This document shows, piece after piece, positions 18,070-27,139 of a stretch of 64,000 bases of DNA. Each line of letters starts with the position of its first letter. Position 1 is the stretch's first letter. Made by a program: the position numbers and the translations under genes. The notes under the pieces were generated by a model. The model did no database searches. It saw only the letters and a list, made by a program, of their open reading frames with translations, and was not told the DNA's origin. Source of the stretch: Pseudomonadota bacterium (GTDB taxonomy: Bacteria > Pseudomonadota > Alphaproteobacteria > Micropepsales > Micropepsaceae); assembly GCA_016201105.1 (NCBI GenBank), contig JACQDN010000040.1, positions 1 through 64,000 of the forward strand. The letters run 5' to 3'.

Positions 18070-19089
18070 ATGGCTGAACCGGTTCCTCCTCCTATCCCAA
18101 AATCATCGTTCGGCGCCAAATTCCGCTACGGCGCGGAAGCAGCGCTGTTCTTTTCGTTTATCGGACTCTTTCGCATTTTGGGGATCGACGGCGCCTCGGC
18201 CCTTGGCGGATTTATCGGCCGCGAAATCCTCTACCGCACCAGCGTGACCAAGCGGGCGCGCGACAATCTCAAGAAGGCTTACCCCGAAAAACCAGCCGAT
18301 GAAGTCGAAAGCATCTTGAAGGAGATGTGGGACAATCTCGGTCGCACCATCGCCGAGTACGGCCATCTCGATAAGCTCTCGATGCACGGAAAAGACCCGC
18401 GCATCCAGGTCGACAATCTCGATATGGCCGCAGACGTCATTGCCAAGCAAGGCGGTAAGGGTGTGCTCTTCGTTTCCGGCCACTTCGCCAATTGGGAAGT
18501 GATGCCGTTTGCGGCGACGCAGTTCGGTTTGCAGGGCGGTGAAGTTTACCGTCCGCTGAACAATCCCTACATCGACCGCTGGATGGTGCGGCAGCGGATC
18601 AAGAACGGCCCAGCCGACCAGATCGCCAAAGGCGCGTCCGGCACCAAGAAGATCTTCACGCTGCTGCGCGGCGGCAAATCGATCTTTCTCCTCGTCGATC
18701 AGAAAACCAATGAAGGCCTGCCGGCGCCGTTCTTCGGGCGCATCGCCATGACGACACCGGCGCCTGCGGCGCTGGCTCTCAAACTCGGCGCGGTTCTGCT
18801 GCCGGCGCGCAACGAGCGCATCGGCGGTGCGCGCTTCCGCATGACCGCCTACCCGCCGATCGAATTCGTGCCCAGCGGCAATCACGACGACGACGTGCTG
18901 GCGCTTACCATCAAGATCAACGAAGCGATCGAAAAATGCGTGCGCGAGCGGCCCTCGCAGTGGCTGTGGATTCACCGGCGCTGGCCGAAACCGGGCGACG
19001 TGCCGCGCTCGCGGCGCGGACGTGAGGCGGCTCAGGCTTTAGCTGGCGCTGGAGTCCGGGTAGAGCGCGAAGGATCCAGCCTGACCTGA
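18070..19089 (+). CDS. lpxL: LpxL/HtrB-type lipid A lauroyl acyltransferase
   Basis: 339 residues. The N-terminal membrane helix (about residues 23-45) is followed by a lysophospholipid-acyltransferase fold with the HFANWE catalytic block (HX4E type), the FRPLNN-like VYRPLNNPYID segment, and the C-terminal WLWIHRRWP signature of LpxL/LpxM. It adds a secondary acyl chain to Kdo2-lipid IVA at the inner membrane. The last 58 bases overlap the convergent peptidase reading frame. LpxL versus another late acyltransferase cannot be separated by eye. Confidence 0.85.
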   Translation: MAEPVPPPIPKSSFGAKFRYGAEAALFFSFIGLFRILGIDGASALGGFIGREILYRTSVTKRARDNLKKAYPEKPADEVESILKEMWDNLGRTIAEYGHLDKLSMHGKDPRIQVDNLDMAADVIAKQGGKGVLFVSGHFANWEVMPFAATQFGLQGGEVYRPLNNPYIDRWMVRQRIKNGPADQIAKGASGTKKIFTLLRGGKSIFLLVDQKTNEGLPAPFFGRIAMTTPAPAALALKLGAVLLPARNERIGGARFRMTAYPPIEFVPSGNHDDDVLALTIKINEAIEKCVRERPSQWLWIHRRWPKPGDVPRSRRGREAAQALAGAGVRVEREGSSLT

Positions 19090-19867
19090 AACCAGTTCAT
19101 GGCCCAATGCAGATGCGGACCGGTGGCGCGGCCTTGTGGCCAACGAGGCCGATCAACTGCCCGCGCACGACTTTCTCGCCCTCGGTCACCTTCAATTCGC
19201 TTTGGTGAATGTACGTCGTGGACACGCCGTGACCGTGGTCGAGCACGGTGGTGCCGCCGGTGAGATAAAAATCGGGATCGGCCAATGAGACGACACCATC
19301 GGCCGGGGCATGGATCGGTGCGCCCTCGCCGGCCGCGATATCGACTCCGAAATGCGGCGCCTTGGGTTCGCCGTTCAAAATCCGCTGGCTGCCGAACACA
19401 CCGCTGACGATGCCGACAGCCGGCCAATCGAAAGGCTCCGAGAACGCCGTGCCGCCGGTATCGCGCTTGCGCGCTTCGCCGACCAGCGCATTTTCGCGCT
19501 GGATGCGCGCTTCGACATCGGCGGGCGGCGAAACAAATTTCTCCGGCAAGCCGGTGATGCGCTGGATCTCGTACTGACGCTTGGTCGGCGTGACGTCGCG
19601 GGTCTCGATTTTGAGATCCTTGTAGCGGATCGCGAGCCGGCACGGCTTGGTCTGATCGTAGGCGAAGCCGAACGCGAACAATCCTTCCGGCGAAACGCTC
19701 ACGCTGTTGCCGTCGAGTTCAACTTTCGCTCCGGGTTCGGTGCGGCCGACAACGAGGCTTCCCTGCTCCATCGCGCCGGAGAGCATCGTGCGCGCGCTGT
19801 CGGCCCAGGCAATGCGCGGCAGCGCCGAAAACGCCGCCGCTCCCACAAGAAACAGACGGCGTTCCAT
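19032..19867 (-). pseudogene. M23 (LytM-type) peptidase interrupted by a one-base frameshift
   Basis: From ATG 19867 the protein has a signal peptide (RRLFLVGAAAFSALPRIAWAD) and an N-terminal beta domain, then the M23 zinc motif HFGVDIAAGEGAPIHAPADG (HxxxD). The frame then stops at 19097 after GLVGHKAAPP. In the next frame the expected continuation GRATGPHLHWAMNWFQVRLDP, with the HxH motif, is intact to 19032. Restoring one G near 19131-19133 gives VGHKGRATGPHLHW, so this is either a -1 sequencing/assembly error or a recent mutation. The intact enzyme would cleave peptidoglycan cross-links in the periplasm. A GTG overlapping the DUF2093 stop is an alternative start. Confidence 0.75.
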
Positions 19868-19890
19868 CGCTGCGGCGATCACTTTGGCAA

Positions 19891-20118
19891 TCACTTGGGC
19901 GTCAGTCCCGCTTCCTCGAAGCGCTTCAACGCGATCGCGGGCGAGGCATAGGCCTCCTGCAGATCCACGCTCCAGTAGCGCAGCGCATCCAGGGGAACGC
20001 GTGTGCCCGTCACGGCGCAAAGCACGAACGCGCCCGACTTGACGACCCGGTATTCGCCGTCGAGATATTCGACGTCGGCAAGCCCGTCGGGGCGAAAATC
20101 GCGTTCCATCTGGTTCAT
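19891..20118 (-). CDS. DUF2093 family small protein
   Basis: 75 residues (ATG 20118; ATG 20109 also possible). EYLDGEYRVVKSGAFVLCAV and IPLDxLRYWSV-type sequence match the small alphaproteobacterial DUF2093 family, which sits beside xseA in many genomes. No catalytic motif. It lies upstream of, and probably in an operon with, the M23 peptidase on the minus strand. Confidence 0.82.
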   Translation of the reverse strand: MNQMERDFRPDGLADVEYLDGEYRVVKSGAFVLCAVTGTRVPLDALRYWSVDLQEAYASPAIALKRFEEAGLTPK

Positions 20119-20148
20119 GGGCCTACTCTACGCATCAGGCGCTCAAGA

Positions 20149-21579
20149 TCAAAACAATTTGCCTTGACCACCACTCTTGCCGCCAGTTGAGGGCTTACGC
20201 GGCAAAGGTGGCGTTTTTTCGGCGCTACCCTCGGCGGTGGCCTTCGCGGTCCCATCGGCAAAAGCGAGCGCCAGGCTCTCGCCAGCTTTCACGGCCGCGG
20301 CGCGGCGGCGGATTTTTCCGTCCTCGCCGCGCACCAGCACAAAGCCCCGCTCCAGGACGGAGCGATAGCTGACGCTATCCAGCACGCGGGCGAGAGAGTC
20401 GATGTGTTTGCGCGACGCCGCGAGATTGGCTCGATGGGCGCGGGCCAATCGCGCCGCAAGCGCTTTGGCGGTCTCCCGATCCGACGCGATCCGGTTCTTC
20501 ATCGCGCGCGGGCGAAGCGCGGCGGATGCTTCCGCGAAAGCGCGGCGGTGCTCTTGAAGATTGCGGCGCAACGCATGGCCCAACCGCTCCGATGCCGTAT
20601 CGAAACGTTGCCGCGGTTGGGCAAACAATTGCTCGGCCCGCGGCAGAGCCCGCAAAAGGCCCTGCAATTGCGTGCGCCGTTGCGTCATGCCGCGCGTGAA
20701 ACAATTCAAAAGACGGCGCTGGAAATCGAGCGATTGCTGCAACAACTCCGCGCGCACCGGCACTGCCATTTCCGCCGCTGCCGTCGGCGTCGGCGCCCGG
20801 CGGTCGGAGGCGAAATCGATCAAGGTCGTATCGGTTTCGTGGCCGACGGCGGAGATCAACGGGATCCTGCTTTCCGCCGCCGCGCGCACGACGACCTCTT
20901 CGTTGAACGCCATCAAATCTTCGATGGAACCGCCGCCGCGCGCCACGATCAGAACATCGGGACGCGGAATGCGCCCGCTCGCAGAAAGTGCATTGAACCC
21001 GCGGATAGCGCCGGCGACTTCGCCGGCGGCGCGCTCGCCTTGCACCGCCACCGGCCACAGCAGCACGCGGCGGGGAAAGCGCTCATTGAGCCGGTGCATG
21101 ATGTCGCGAATGACGGCCCCGGTCGGCGATGTGATGACACCGATGACATCGGGCAGATAGGGCAGCGGTCTTTTGCGATCCGCCGCGAACAGGCCTTCGG
21201 CCGCGAGCTTTTTCTTGCGCTCTTCCAGCATGGCCATCAGCGCGCCGAGGCCGGCCAGTTCCAATTGCTCGACGATGAGCTGATAGCGCGAAGAGCCGGG
21301 ATAGGTGGTGACGCGCCCGGTGCAGACGACTTCCAGTCCCGCTTCGGGGCGCAGCTTGATGGCGCGGCTCGTCTGCTTCCAGATGATCGCGTTCAGAACC
21401 GCTTTGTCGTCCTTCAAGTCGAAATAGATGTGACCGGAGGTCGCGAATTTCAGTCCGCTGATTTCGCCGCGCACGCGCACGAAGGGGAACGAGTCTTCCA
21501 CCGTACGCTTCAGCGCGGCGGAAAGTTCGCTGACGCTGAACTCAGGCAGATTGGCGTTGGTGGCGGGGGCTTCAGACAT
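20149..21579 (-). CDS. xseA: exodeoxyribonuclease VII large subunit
   Basis: 476 residues. The N-terminal OB-fold begins EFSVSELSAALKRTVEDSFP and includes VRVRGEISG. The nuclease domain contains ITSPTGAVIRDI, RGGGSIEDLMAFN and SAVGHETDTTLIDF, all hallmark XseA motifs, followed by a long basic, coiled-coil-prone C-terminal region. XseA with XseB degrades single-stranded DNA to oligonucleotides during mismatch and repair processes. xseB is not in the window. It diverges from purD. Confidence 0.94.
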   Translation of the reverse strand: MSEAPATNANLPEFSVSELSAALKRTVEDSFPFVRVRGEISGLKFATSGHIYFDLKDDKAVLNAIIWKQTSRAIKLRPEAGLEVVCTGRVTTYPGSSRYQLIVEQLELAGLGALMAMLEERKKKLAAEGLFAADRKRPLPYLPDVIGVITSPTGAVIRDIMHRLNERFPRRVLLWPVAVQGERAAGEVAGAIRGFNALSASGRIPRPDVLIVARGGGSIEDLMAFNEEVVVRAAAESRIPLISAVGHETDTTLIDFASDRRAPTPTAAAEMAVPVRAELLQQSLDFQRRLLNCFTRGMTQRRTQLQGLLRALPRAEQLFAQPRQRFDTASERLGHALRRNLQEHRRAFAEASAALRPRAMKNRIASDRETAKALAARLARAHRANLAASRKHIDSLARVLDSVSYRSVLERGFVLVRGEDGKIRRRAAAVKAGESLALAFADGTAKATAEGSAEKTPPLPRKPSTGGKSGGQGKLF

Positions 21580-21706
21580 GACTCACAGATGATATAGCAA
21601 GGCGAACTCGTTTCCTTCTCTGCCAATTGATAGAGAGGGTTAGGAGCTATTCCCCCCGGTTTTCGGGGAGCCGGATTTAGTAGGTTTATTTTCCTAGGAG
21701 CGGCGA

Positions 21707-22975
21707 TTGAAGGTCCTTCTCATCGGTTCGGGTGGCAGAGAGCACGCGCTGGCCTGGGCGCTGGCGGCGAGCCCCCTGCTCGACAGGCTTTATTGCGCGC
21801 CGGGCAATGCCGGCATCGCGCAGCTGGCGCAGTGCGTGCCGATCGCGGTGATGGATTTCGACAAGCTCGTCGGCTTCGCACAGGAAAAGAAAATCGATTT
21901 CGTCGTCATCGCGCCCGATAACCCGCTCGTCGGCGGATTGTGGGACCGCTTCGAAGCGGCCGGCATTCGCGCCTCAGGGCCGAGCATGGCCGGCGCGATC
22001 CTCGAAGGCTCCAAGGGCTTTGTGAAAGACCTTTGCCGCGAGATCGGACTTCCGACAGCCGCCTATCAGCGCTTTCGCGACGCGGCGTCCGCGAAGGCAT
22101 TCGCCGACACGCTCGGCCTGCCCGTCGTCATCAAGGCCGACGGTCTTGCGCTCGGCAAGGGCGTCATCATCGCGGAAACCAAAGCCGACTCCAGCAAAGC
22201 CATCGACTTCATGTTCGAAGGCGGCTTCGGCGCAAGCGGCAACGAGGTCGTCGTCGAGGAATTCATGGAAGGCGAAGAGGCAAGCTTCTTCGCCCTCAGC
22301 GACGGCGAGACTGCGATCCCGCTCGCAGGCGCCCAGGATCACAAGCGCGCCTTCGACGGCGACAAGGGACCGAACACCGGCGGCATGGGAGCCTATTCGC
22401 CGGCGCCCGTTCTTCCGCCCGCGCTCGAACAGCTGGCGATGGAAACATTCATCAAGCCGACCGTCGCGGCGATGGCCGAACGCGGGCGGCGCTATGCCGG
22501 TGTGATGTATCTCGGGCTGATGATCACCAAGAGCGGCCCCAAACTCGTCGAATACAATTGCCGCTTCGGCGATCCGGAATGCCAGGTGCTGATGCCACGG
22601 CTGAAGTCCGATCTGCTGACGGCGCTCATCGCTACCCGCGATCGCCAACTGCACAACCTCGATTTGCGCTGGCGCAGCGAGGTGGCGCTGACGGTGGTCA
22701 TGGCGTCCAAGGGCTATCCCGGCGACTACGCCAAGGGCAGCGAAATCCGCAATCTCGAAGAGGCCGCCAAAGTGCCGGGGGTGGAGATCTTTCACGCCGG
22801 CACGGAGCGCCGCGACGGCAAGCTGCTGGCCGTGGGCGGGCGCGTGCTCAATGTCACGGCGCTCGGACGCAGCGTCCGCGAGGCGCAAGAGCGCGCTTAT
22901 CGCGCGGTGGATTTGATCGATTGGCCGGGCGGTTTCTGCCGCCGCGATATCGGCTGGCGTGCGCTTAGTCGATGA
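21707..22975 (+). CDS. purD: phosphoribosylamine-glycine ligase
   Basis: 422 residues with a TTG start at 21707, decided by TAGGAG seven bases upstream and by the canonical N-terminus MKVLLIGSGGREHALAW. ATP-grasp motifs are present: PVVIKADGLALGKGV, GPNTGGMGAYSPAP, and YNCRFGDPECQVL with metal ligands. It catalyses ATP-dependent ligation of glycine to phosphoribosylamine in purine synthesis, in the cytoplasm. The stop overlaps the downstream lipoprotein start (ATGA). Confidence 0.95.
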   Translation: MKVLLIGSGGREHALAWALAASPLLDRLYCAPGNAGIAQLAQCVPIAVMDFDKLVGFAQEKKIDFVVIAPDNPLVGGLWDRFEAAGIRASGPSMAGAILEGSKGFVKDLCREIGLPTAAYQRFRDAASAKAFADTLGLPVVIKADGLALGKGVIIAETKADSSKAIDFMFEGGFGASGNEVVVEEFMEGEEASFFALSDGETAIPLAGAQDHKRAFDGDKGPNTGGMGAYSPAPVLPPALEQLAMETFIKPTVAAMAERGRRYAGVMYLGLMITKSGPKLVEYNCRFGDPECQVLMPRLKSDLLTALIATRDRQLHNLDLRWRSEVALTVVMASKGYPGDYAKGSEIRNLEEAAKVPGVEIFHAGTERRDGKLLAVGGRVLNVTALGRSVREAQERAYRAVDLIDWPGGFCRRDIGWRALSR

Positions 22976-23601
22976 AACACCAGGCCATCCAATCCAGCCG
23001 CCCAGCCGGCCTAGCAATTGTGATACTGGCCGTTTCGCTTGTATCGGCAGCGTGCTCACCCAGCAAAGCCACGGATTCACCGCTTTTTGCTACGTTCAAA
23101 ACGCTTTGCATTGATACAAATGCAAGAACCGACAATGTCAGAAGCGCACTCGAATCCGTAGGCGCCCAAATTCGCGTTTCGAACAACTCGTCTGATCCGG
23201 CATATCCGGGATATACAACAGCGATCGAAATCTGGGACTACAAATTGCGGGGGCATCATTTCCAAATTGCATTTGGTCCGACTCACTGGCCGTCGATTCG
23301 AAAAATCCCCGCAATAGACGAACTTAATTGTAGCGTGAGGGATTTCGAAAAAGATGACAGTGCCGGTATCGCTGCGGCCCGCCGTTGGGTCGGCGTTCCG
23401 CCAGACCCTATGGGTTCAGATGAACTCACAAGGTATTCTTATAAGGAGCGCGACGGGGTGCGAACCGCACCGCCTAAGGGTAATGAAGCGCAATGGCAGG
23501 CAATGAGATCCGGTGGCATTTGGCTATTGACCGTGTCTCACTCAAGTACGGGTAGCGCGCTTGAGCTCATGTTGTCCATGTCACCACCTGCTCCAGGCTA
23601 A
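22972..23601 (+). CDS. hypothetical lipoprotein
   Basis: 209 residues with a lipoprotein signal: basic start, hydrophobic AGLAIVILAVSLVS and lipobox SAAC with Cys28 as the predicted acylated residue. The mature part has no family I recognise and two further cysteines (LCIDTN and LNCSVR). It is translationally coupled to purD by ATGA, but base composition is clearly less GC-rich than purD, suggesting later acquisition. Function unknown. Confidence 0.65.
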   Translation: MKHQAIQSSRPAGLAIVILAVSLVSAACSPSKATDSPLFATFKTLCIDTNARTDNVRSALESVGAQIRVSNNSSDPAYPGYTTAIEIWDYKLRGHHFQIAFGPTHWPSIRKIPAIDELNCSVRDFEKDDSAGIAAARRWVGVPPDPMGSDELTRYSYKERDGVRTAPPKGNEAQWQAMRSGGIWLLTVSHSSTGSALELMLSMSPPAPG

Positions 23602-23775
23602 CGCCATCTCCTGTGGCGAGCACCTCTTGCTCGCAACTGGCTCACCTCATTCACAGGCGAGGATCAAAAACGCCGCTGGCTGCCATGGAACGCCATGACC
23701 CTGCCTGGCGCTTGCCCCCGGGCCCGAGGCCGTCCAAGAATGCGGTTCGCTATTGGAATTTCAGGGAGCAGGCCC

Positions 23776-24864
23776 ATGGCAGAGGCGGCGTTACCAGATC
23801 GCCAGGAGATGTTTTCGGGCACCGGCGAGGTGCGCGAGGCTCATCGTTTCGATCCCAAGAAACTGGAAGCCTATCTCGCCGAACGCATCGAAGGTTTCCA
23901 GACGCCGCTGGAAGTGCGCCAGTTCAAGGGCGGGCAATCCTGCCCCACCTACATGCTGGTCACGCCCAATCGCAAATATGTGCTGCGCCGCAAGCCGCCG
24001 GGAAAGCTGCTGCCGTCGGCGCACGCCGTCGACCGCGAATACCGCATCATCTCGGCGCTGCATCCCACCGGCTTTCCCGTCGCCAAGCCTTATCTCCTCT
24101 GCGAAGACGAAAGCATCGTCGGCACGATGTTCTACGTCATGGGCTGCGTCGAGGGGCGCATCTATTGGGGGCCGCTGCTGCCCGATCAGACGCCCAAGCA
24201 GCGCGGCCAGATCTACGATACGATGAACGAGACCTTCGCGCGGTTGCACAACACCGATTGGGAAAAGCTCGGCCTGCAGGATTACGGCAAGCCCGGCAAC
24301 TATGTCGGCCGCCAGGTTTCGCGCTGGACCAAGCAATACAAAGCGTCCGAGACCGAGAACATCTGGGAGATGGAAAAGCTCATCGAATGGCTGCCGCAGC
24401 ATCTGCCGACCGACGCGCGCGATTCCATCGTTCACGGCGACTATCGGCTCGACAATATGATCCTGCATCCCACCGAACCCAAAGTGATCGCGGTGCTGGA
24501 CTGGGAACTCTGCACCATCGGCGATCCGATGGCGGACTTCACCTATCACCTGATGCAATGGCAGATGCCGGCGGGCGCCAGCAGCGGCGGCAGCCTGGTG
24601 GACGCGGATTTCGCCGCGCTGGGCATTCCCAAGATCGACGAATACACCGCGATGTACTTGAAGCGCACCAACCGCAGTTCCGTGCCCAACATGGACTATT
24701 ACGCGGCGTATAATTTCTTCCGGCTTGCCGGGATTCTGCAGGGCATCGTCGGGCGCGTGCGCGACGGCACGGCGTCCAACGCCAACGCCGCGCAGAACGC
24801 GGCGGGCGTGAAGCCGCTGGCGCAGCGGGCTTGGCACTACGCGCAAAGGGCGGGGGCGGTTTAG
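23776..24864 (+). CDS. phosphotransferase family protein (aminoglycoside-phosphotransferase/ACAD10-like fold)
   Basis: 362 residues from ATG 23776, with GGGAGCA upstream. Kinase-like fold: LEVRQFKGGQSCPTYMLV (nucleotide loop), YVLRRKPPGKLLPSAHAVDREYR (Lys and Glu), IVHGDYRLDNMILHP (catalytic Asp/Asn) and VLDWELCTIGDPMADF (metal Asp). This group resembles the kinase domain of ACAD10/ACAD11, which phosphorylates hydroxyacyl-CoA intermediates; here it stands alone. Its last 355 bases recur downstream at 26214-26568 and in part at 28042-28126, each time after a toxin-antitoxin cassette. Confidence 0.85.
   Translation: MAEAALPDRQEMFSGTGEVREAHRFDPKKLEAYLAERIEGFQTPLEVRQFKGGQSCPTYMLVTPNRKYVLRRKPPGKLLPSAHAVDREYRIISALHPTGFPVAKPYLLCEDESIVGTMFYVMGCVEGRIYWGPLLPDQTPKQRGQIYDTMNETFARLHNTDWEKLGLQDYGKPGNYVGRQVSRWTKQYKASETENIWEMEKLIEWLPQHLPTDARDSIVHGDYRLDNMILHPTEPKVIAVLDWELCTIGDPMADFTYHLMQWQMPAGASSGGSLVDADFAALGIPKIDEYTAMYLKRTNRSSVPNMDYYAAYNFFRLAGILQGIVGRVRDGTASNANAAQNAAGVKPLAQRAWHYAQRAGAV
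24510..24864 (+). repeat. 3'-tail repeat, copy 1 (in the intact phosphotransferase gene)
   Basis: This is the 355-bp 3' end of the phosphotransferase gene, including its stop codon. It is repeated with identical length at 26214-26568 (about 20 mismatches), and the last part is repeated at 28042-28126. Identity starts at CTGCACCATCGGCGATCCG and ends at the stop codon. Confidence 0.92.
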
Positions 24865-25021
24865 GGGCGTTCAGCGGAAATCATGCGGGACGGTCACCGC
24901 CTCCATGCCTCTACACTTTTTGTCAAAGGCCCAGCCCAGCAGGGTGTGAAACCCATATAGACCCCCGCGCGCTTTGGCGACTGGGACCTTTCGGAGCCTC
25001 CGATGTCTGTTCGCGGGACAT

Positions 25022-25453
25022 TCAGGTCTCAGGCTCCTTCGGCAGTGCGTAGCGCTGGGTCACGATCTCCTCGGAGTCGGCCGTCTCCAGCGTGACTTCG
25101 AGGACCTGGTTGACCAAATCGTCATCCTGCTCCAGGTCGTCGAGTGCCGCGGTGAACAAATCGCACTGCATCTCAAGGTCCATCCCGTCCGGCCCGTTCA
25201 AGCAGACAAGGCCGGCATGAAGCTCAGCACGCCGATACTGCCCCGCCGTGCCGGGCGCGTGCAGCGGTCCGCGAAAGTCGTAGGAGTTTCGCGTCACCAG
25301 CGTCCAATTGCCTTCAAGAACAACCGGCAGCAAATCCCAATCCTTGATGCCGCTGCGGCCGATCCAAACCACATGCGAGCTTTCGCCGTGGCCGCGCGCA
25401 TGGGCCATCTGCGCAAGCTCGGGACTGAGACACTCGTCGATCAGAAACTTCAC
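25022..25453 (-). CDS. DUF5615-family PIN-like toxin
   Basis: 143 residues. N-terminal MKFLIDECLSPELAQMA and central WTLVTRNSYDFRG match the DUF5615/Mut7-C PIN-like toxin group; acidic residues (Asp6, Glu7) would bind the metal. It overlaps the upstream DUF433 gene by four bases, the usual antitoxin-toxin order, and probably acts as an RNase. The C-terminal 40 residues are very acidic. The cassette lies between tail copy 1 and copy 2. The bases from 24865 to 25021 contain nothing I recognise. Confidence 0.78.
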   Translation of the reverse strand: MKFLIDECLSPELAQMAHARGHGESSHVVWIGRSGIKDWDLLPVVLEGNWTLVTRNSYDFRGPLHAPGTAGQYRRAELHAGLVCLNGPDGMDLEMQCDLFTAALDDLEQDDDLVNQVLEVTLETADSEEIVTQRYALPKEPET

Positions 25454-26100
25454 GGCCGCCGTCGCCGCGCGATCTTGCGCGACGATGAGGCGGGCATCAG
25501 CGTTCGCGTTTGGCGCGGACGGCCACGGGGTGGAGTCGCCTTGGCGTAGAGAAGCGCCAGTTCGATGAGTTCGTCCGTGAGACTTGGGTAGGCCGCCGCG
25601 ATCCGCTCACGCGAAATTCCGGCAGCGGCCGACGCGGCAATGTCATGCACGGGCACGCGCGTGCCTTTGATGACCGGCGTGCCACCGAGGATATCCGGGT
25701 CTTCGACGATGGCGGCGCGGGCGCGTGTCAGCTTGTCGTGTTCGGTGAGCGTATCGGCGATGAACCGGTCGAAATTGAGCATCAGGAAACTGTGTTCAAC
25801 GCGCCAGCTCGGACGCTTGCTGCGCCATGTCTTGATCAGGCGGACGGCGTCGCGCGTCTTGGCCTCGCGGCACACGACATCGATGGCGTATTTGCGTTCC
25901 GGCGCCGTGAGCGCTTCCGCCGCACCATAGTAAAAGCGAATGAAGGCGCAACTGCCCGCCCAGACCCGCCGGCTGTCCGCGTTGACATAGAGGTCTTCGG
26001 GCAGGATGTGTTCGTCGATCAGCCGATTGACGTCGCGCACCTCGACACCCGAGACGACGGCAGCTTCGGCGGTGGTCAGGAGTTCGGCTTCAAGCGCCAT
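25450..26100 (-). CDS. DUF433-domain antitoxin with extended N-terminus
   Basis: 216 residues from ATG 26100. The C-terminal DUF433 domain is clear: EDPDILGGTPVIKGTRVPVH and then the helical ISRERIAAAYPSLTDELIELALLYA. The N-terminal 90 residues begin AELLTTAEAAVVSGVEVRDVNRLIDEHIL, which looks like a DNA-binding HTH/MerR-like module. Longer DUF433 antitoxins of this layout autoregulate the operon. It partners the DUF5615 toxin that overlaps its stop. The tail after the DUF433 domain is Arg-rich. Confidence 0.8.
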   Translation of the reverse strand: MALEAELLTTAEAAVVSGVEVRDVNRLIDEHILPEDLYVNADSRRVWAGSCAFIRFYYGAAEALTAPERKYAIDVVCREAKTRDAVRLIKTWRSKRPSWRVEHSFLMLNFDRFIADTLTEHDKLTRARAAIVEDPDILGGTPVIKGTRVPVHDIAASAAAGISRERIAAAYPSLTDELIELALLYAKATPPRGRPRQTRTLMPASSSRKIARRRRP

Positions 26101-26213
26101 GGCATCACCAATAATTCTTCCGATACATCGGAAGATATATACCGAAGAGCCCAAAATGCAAGGTCTTCAACTGTCAAAAGCCTATAACACACTGGAAAAC
26201 ATCGATATTTTTA

Positions 26214-26568
26214 CTGCACCATCGGCGATCCGATGGCGGACTTCACCTATCACCTGATGCAATGGCAGATGCCGGCGGGCGCCAGCAGCGGCGGCAGCCT
26301 GGTGGATGCGGACTTCGCGGCCCTCGGCATTCCCAAGATCGACGAATACACCGCGATGTACTTGAAGCGCACCAACCGCAGTTCCGTGCCCAACATGGAC
26401 TATTACGCGGCGTATAATTTCTTCCGGCTCGCGGGAATCTTGCAGGGTATCGTCGGACGCGTGCGCGACGGCACGGCATCCAACGCCAACGCCGCACAAA
26501 ACGCGGCGGGCGTGAAGCCGCTGGCGCAGCGGGCGTGGCTTTACGCGCAGCGGGCGGGGGCGGTTTAG
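26214..26568 (+). pseudogene. orphan 3' tail of the phosphotransferase gene, copy 2
   Basis: 355 bp, the same length as the 3' end of the gene at 23776-24864 and about 94 percent identical by eye. There is no start region, nucleotide loop or catalytic core, only the segment from CTIGDPMADF to the stop. Of about 18 codons that differ, all but one (His to Leu near the C-terminus) are synonymous. It therefore diverged inside a functional gene and was not drifting as a fragment. It marks the right edge of the DUF433/DUF5615 cassette. Confidence 0.9.
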
Positions 26569-26570
26569 GC

Positions 26571-27128
26571 CTAGCGTCCACGTTCCATCAGCACGGCCGC
26601 GGCCGTTTCAATCGGAAGCAGCATGACGCGTTCGCCGAGCGGCGACGGAAGAAAGCCGTGATGCGCGTAAAAGCGCATTGCGTGGTCGTCAATAGCATGC
26701 GCAACGATGGCCCGCGCGCCCACAATCTCGGAGGCCGCGCAGCAGCGCCGGACGGCGTCGGCCAACAGATCGGCACCGAGGCCCCTGCCCTGCACGGAGC
26801 TGTCCAAAGCCAGCCGCCCGATCAACAACAGGGGAATCTGAGACGGCATGTTGCGGCGAAGTCTGGCGGTAGGCAGCGCGTGGGGCTCCTCCATCGCCGT
26901 GGAGATGGCGTAATAGCCGACGACCCGGGACGGGTTTGCCCCACTACAAACGACATATGTCCGGGCAGACAGACCTTCGCCGGCTGTCCGGGCGGACAGA
27001 CCTTCGCCGGCCAGCGCCCGCTTTTTCAGCCAGGCATCGAGCGAAGGATGCTTGCCGTTGGAAAATCCGGCGACAGCATGGTGTGCCGCCAGAGGTTCCG
27101 GCGGGAGAATGACAGTGGTGTTCGCCAC
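26571..27128 (-). CDS. tacT: GNAT acetyltransferase toxin of the TacT type
   Basis: 185 residues from a GTG start. The GNAT fold contains FSNGKHPSLDAWLKKRAL near the N-terminus, RVVGYYAIS, LLLIGRLALDSSVQGRGLGADLL (acetyl-CoA loop QGRGLG) and MRFYAHHGF, a layout typical of TacT toxins that acetylate aminoacyl-tRNA. A perfect nine-residue tandem duplication (AGEGLSART twice) is inserted before TYVVCSG. It lies directly downstream of the DUF1778 antitoxin gene, and its stop is two bases from tail copy 2. Confidence 0.85.
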   Translation of the reverse strand: MANTTVILPPEPLAAHHAVAGFSNGKHPSLDAWLKKRALAGEGLSARTAGEGLSARTYVVCSGANPSRVVGYYAISTAMEEPHALPTARLRRNMPSQIPLLLIGRLALDSSVQGRGLGADLLADAVRRCCAASEIVGARAIVAHAIDDHAMRFYAHHGFLPSPLGERVMLLPIETAAAVLMERGR

Positions 27129-27139
27129 GACCCGCTACG

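Noticed and set aside
24861-24880. Shared TTTAGGG..GTTCA after gene ends at 24861, 28124 and 62590
   Set aside because: Only about 12 bases are alike and two of the sites are trailing tail copies; too short to call a repeat family.
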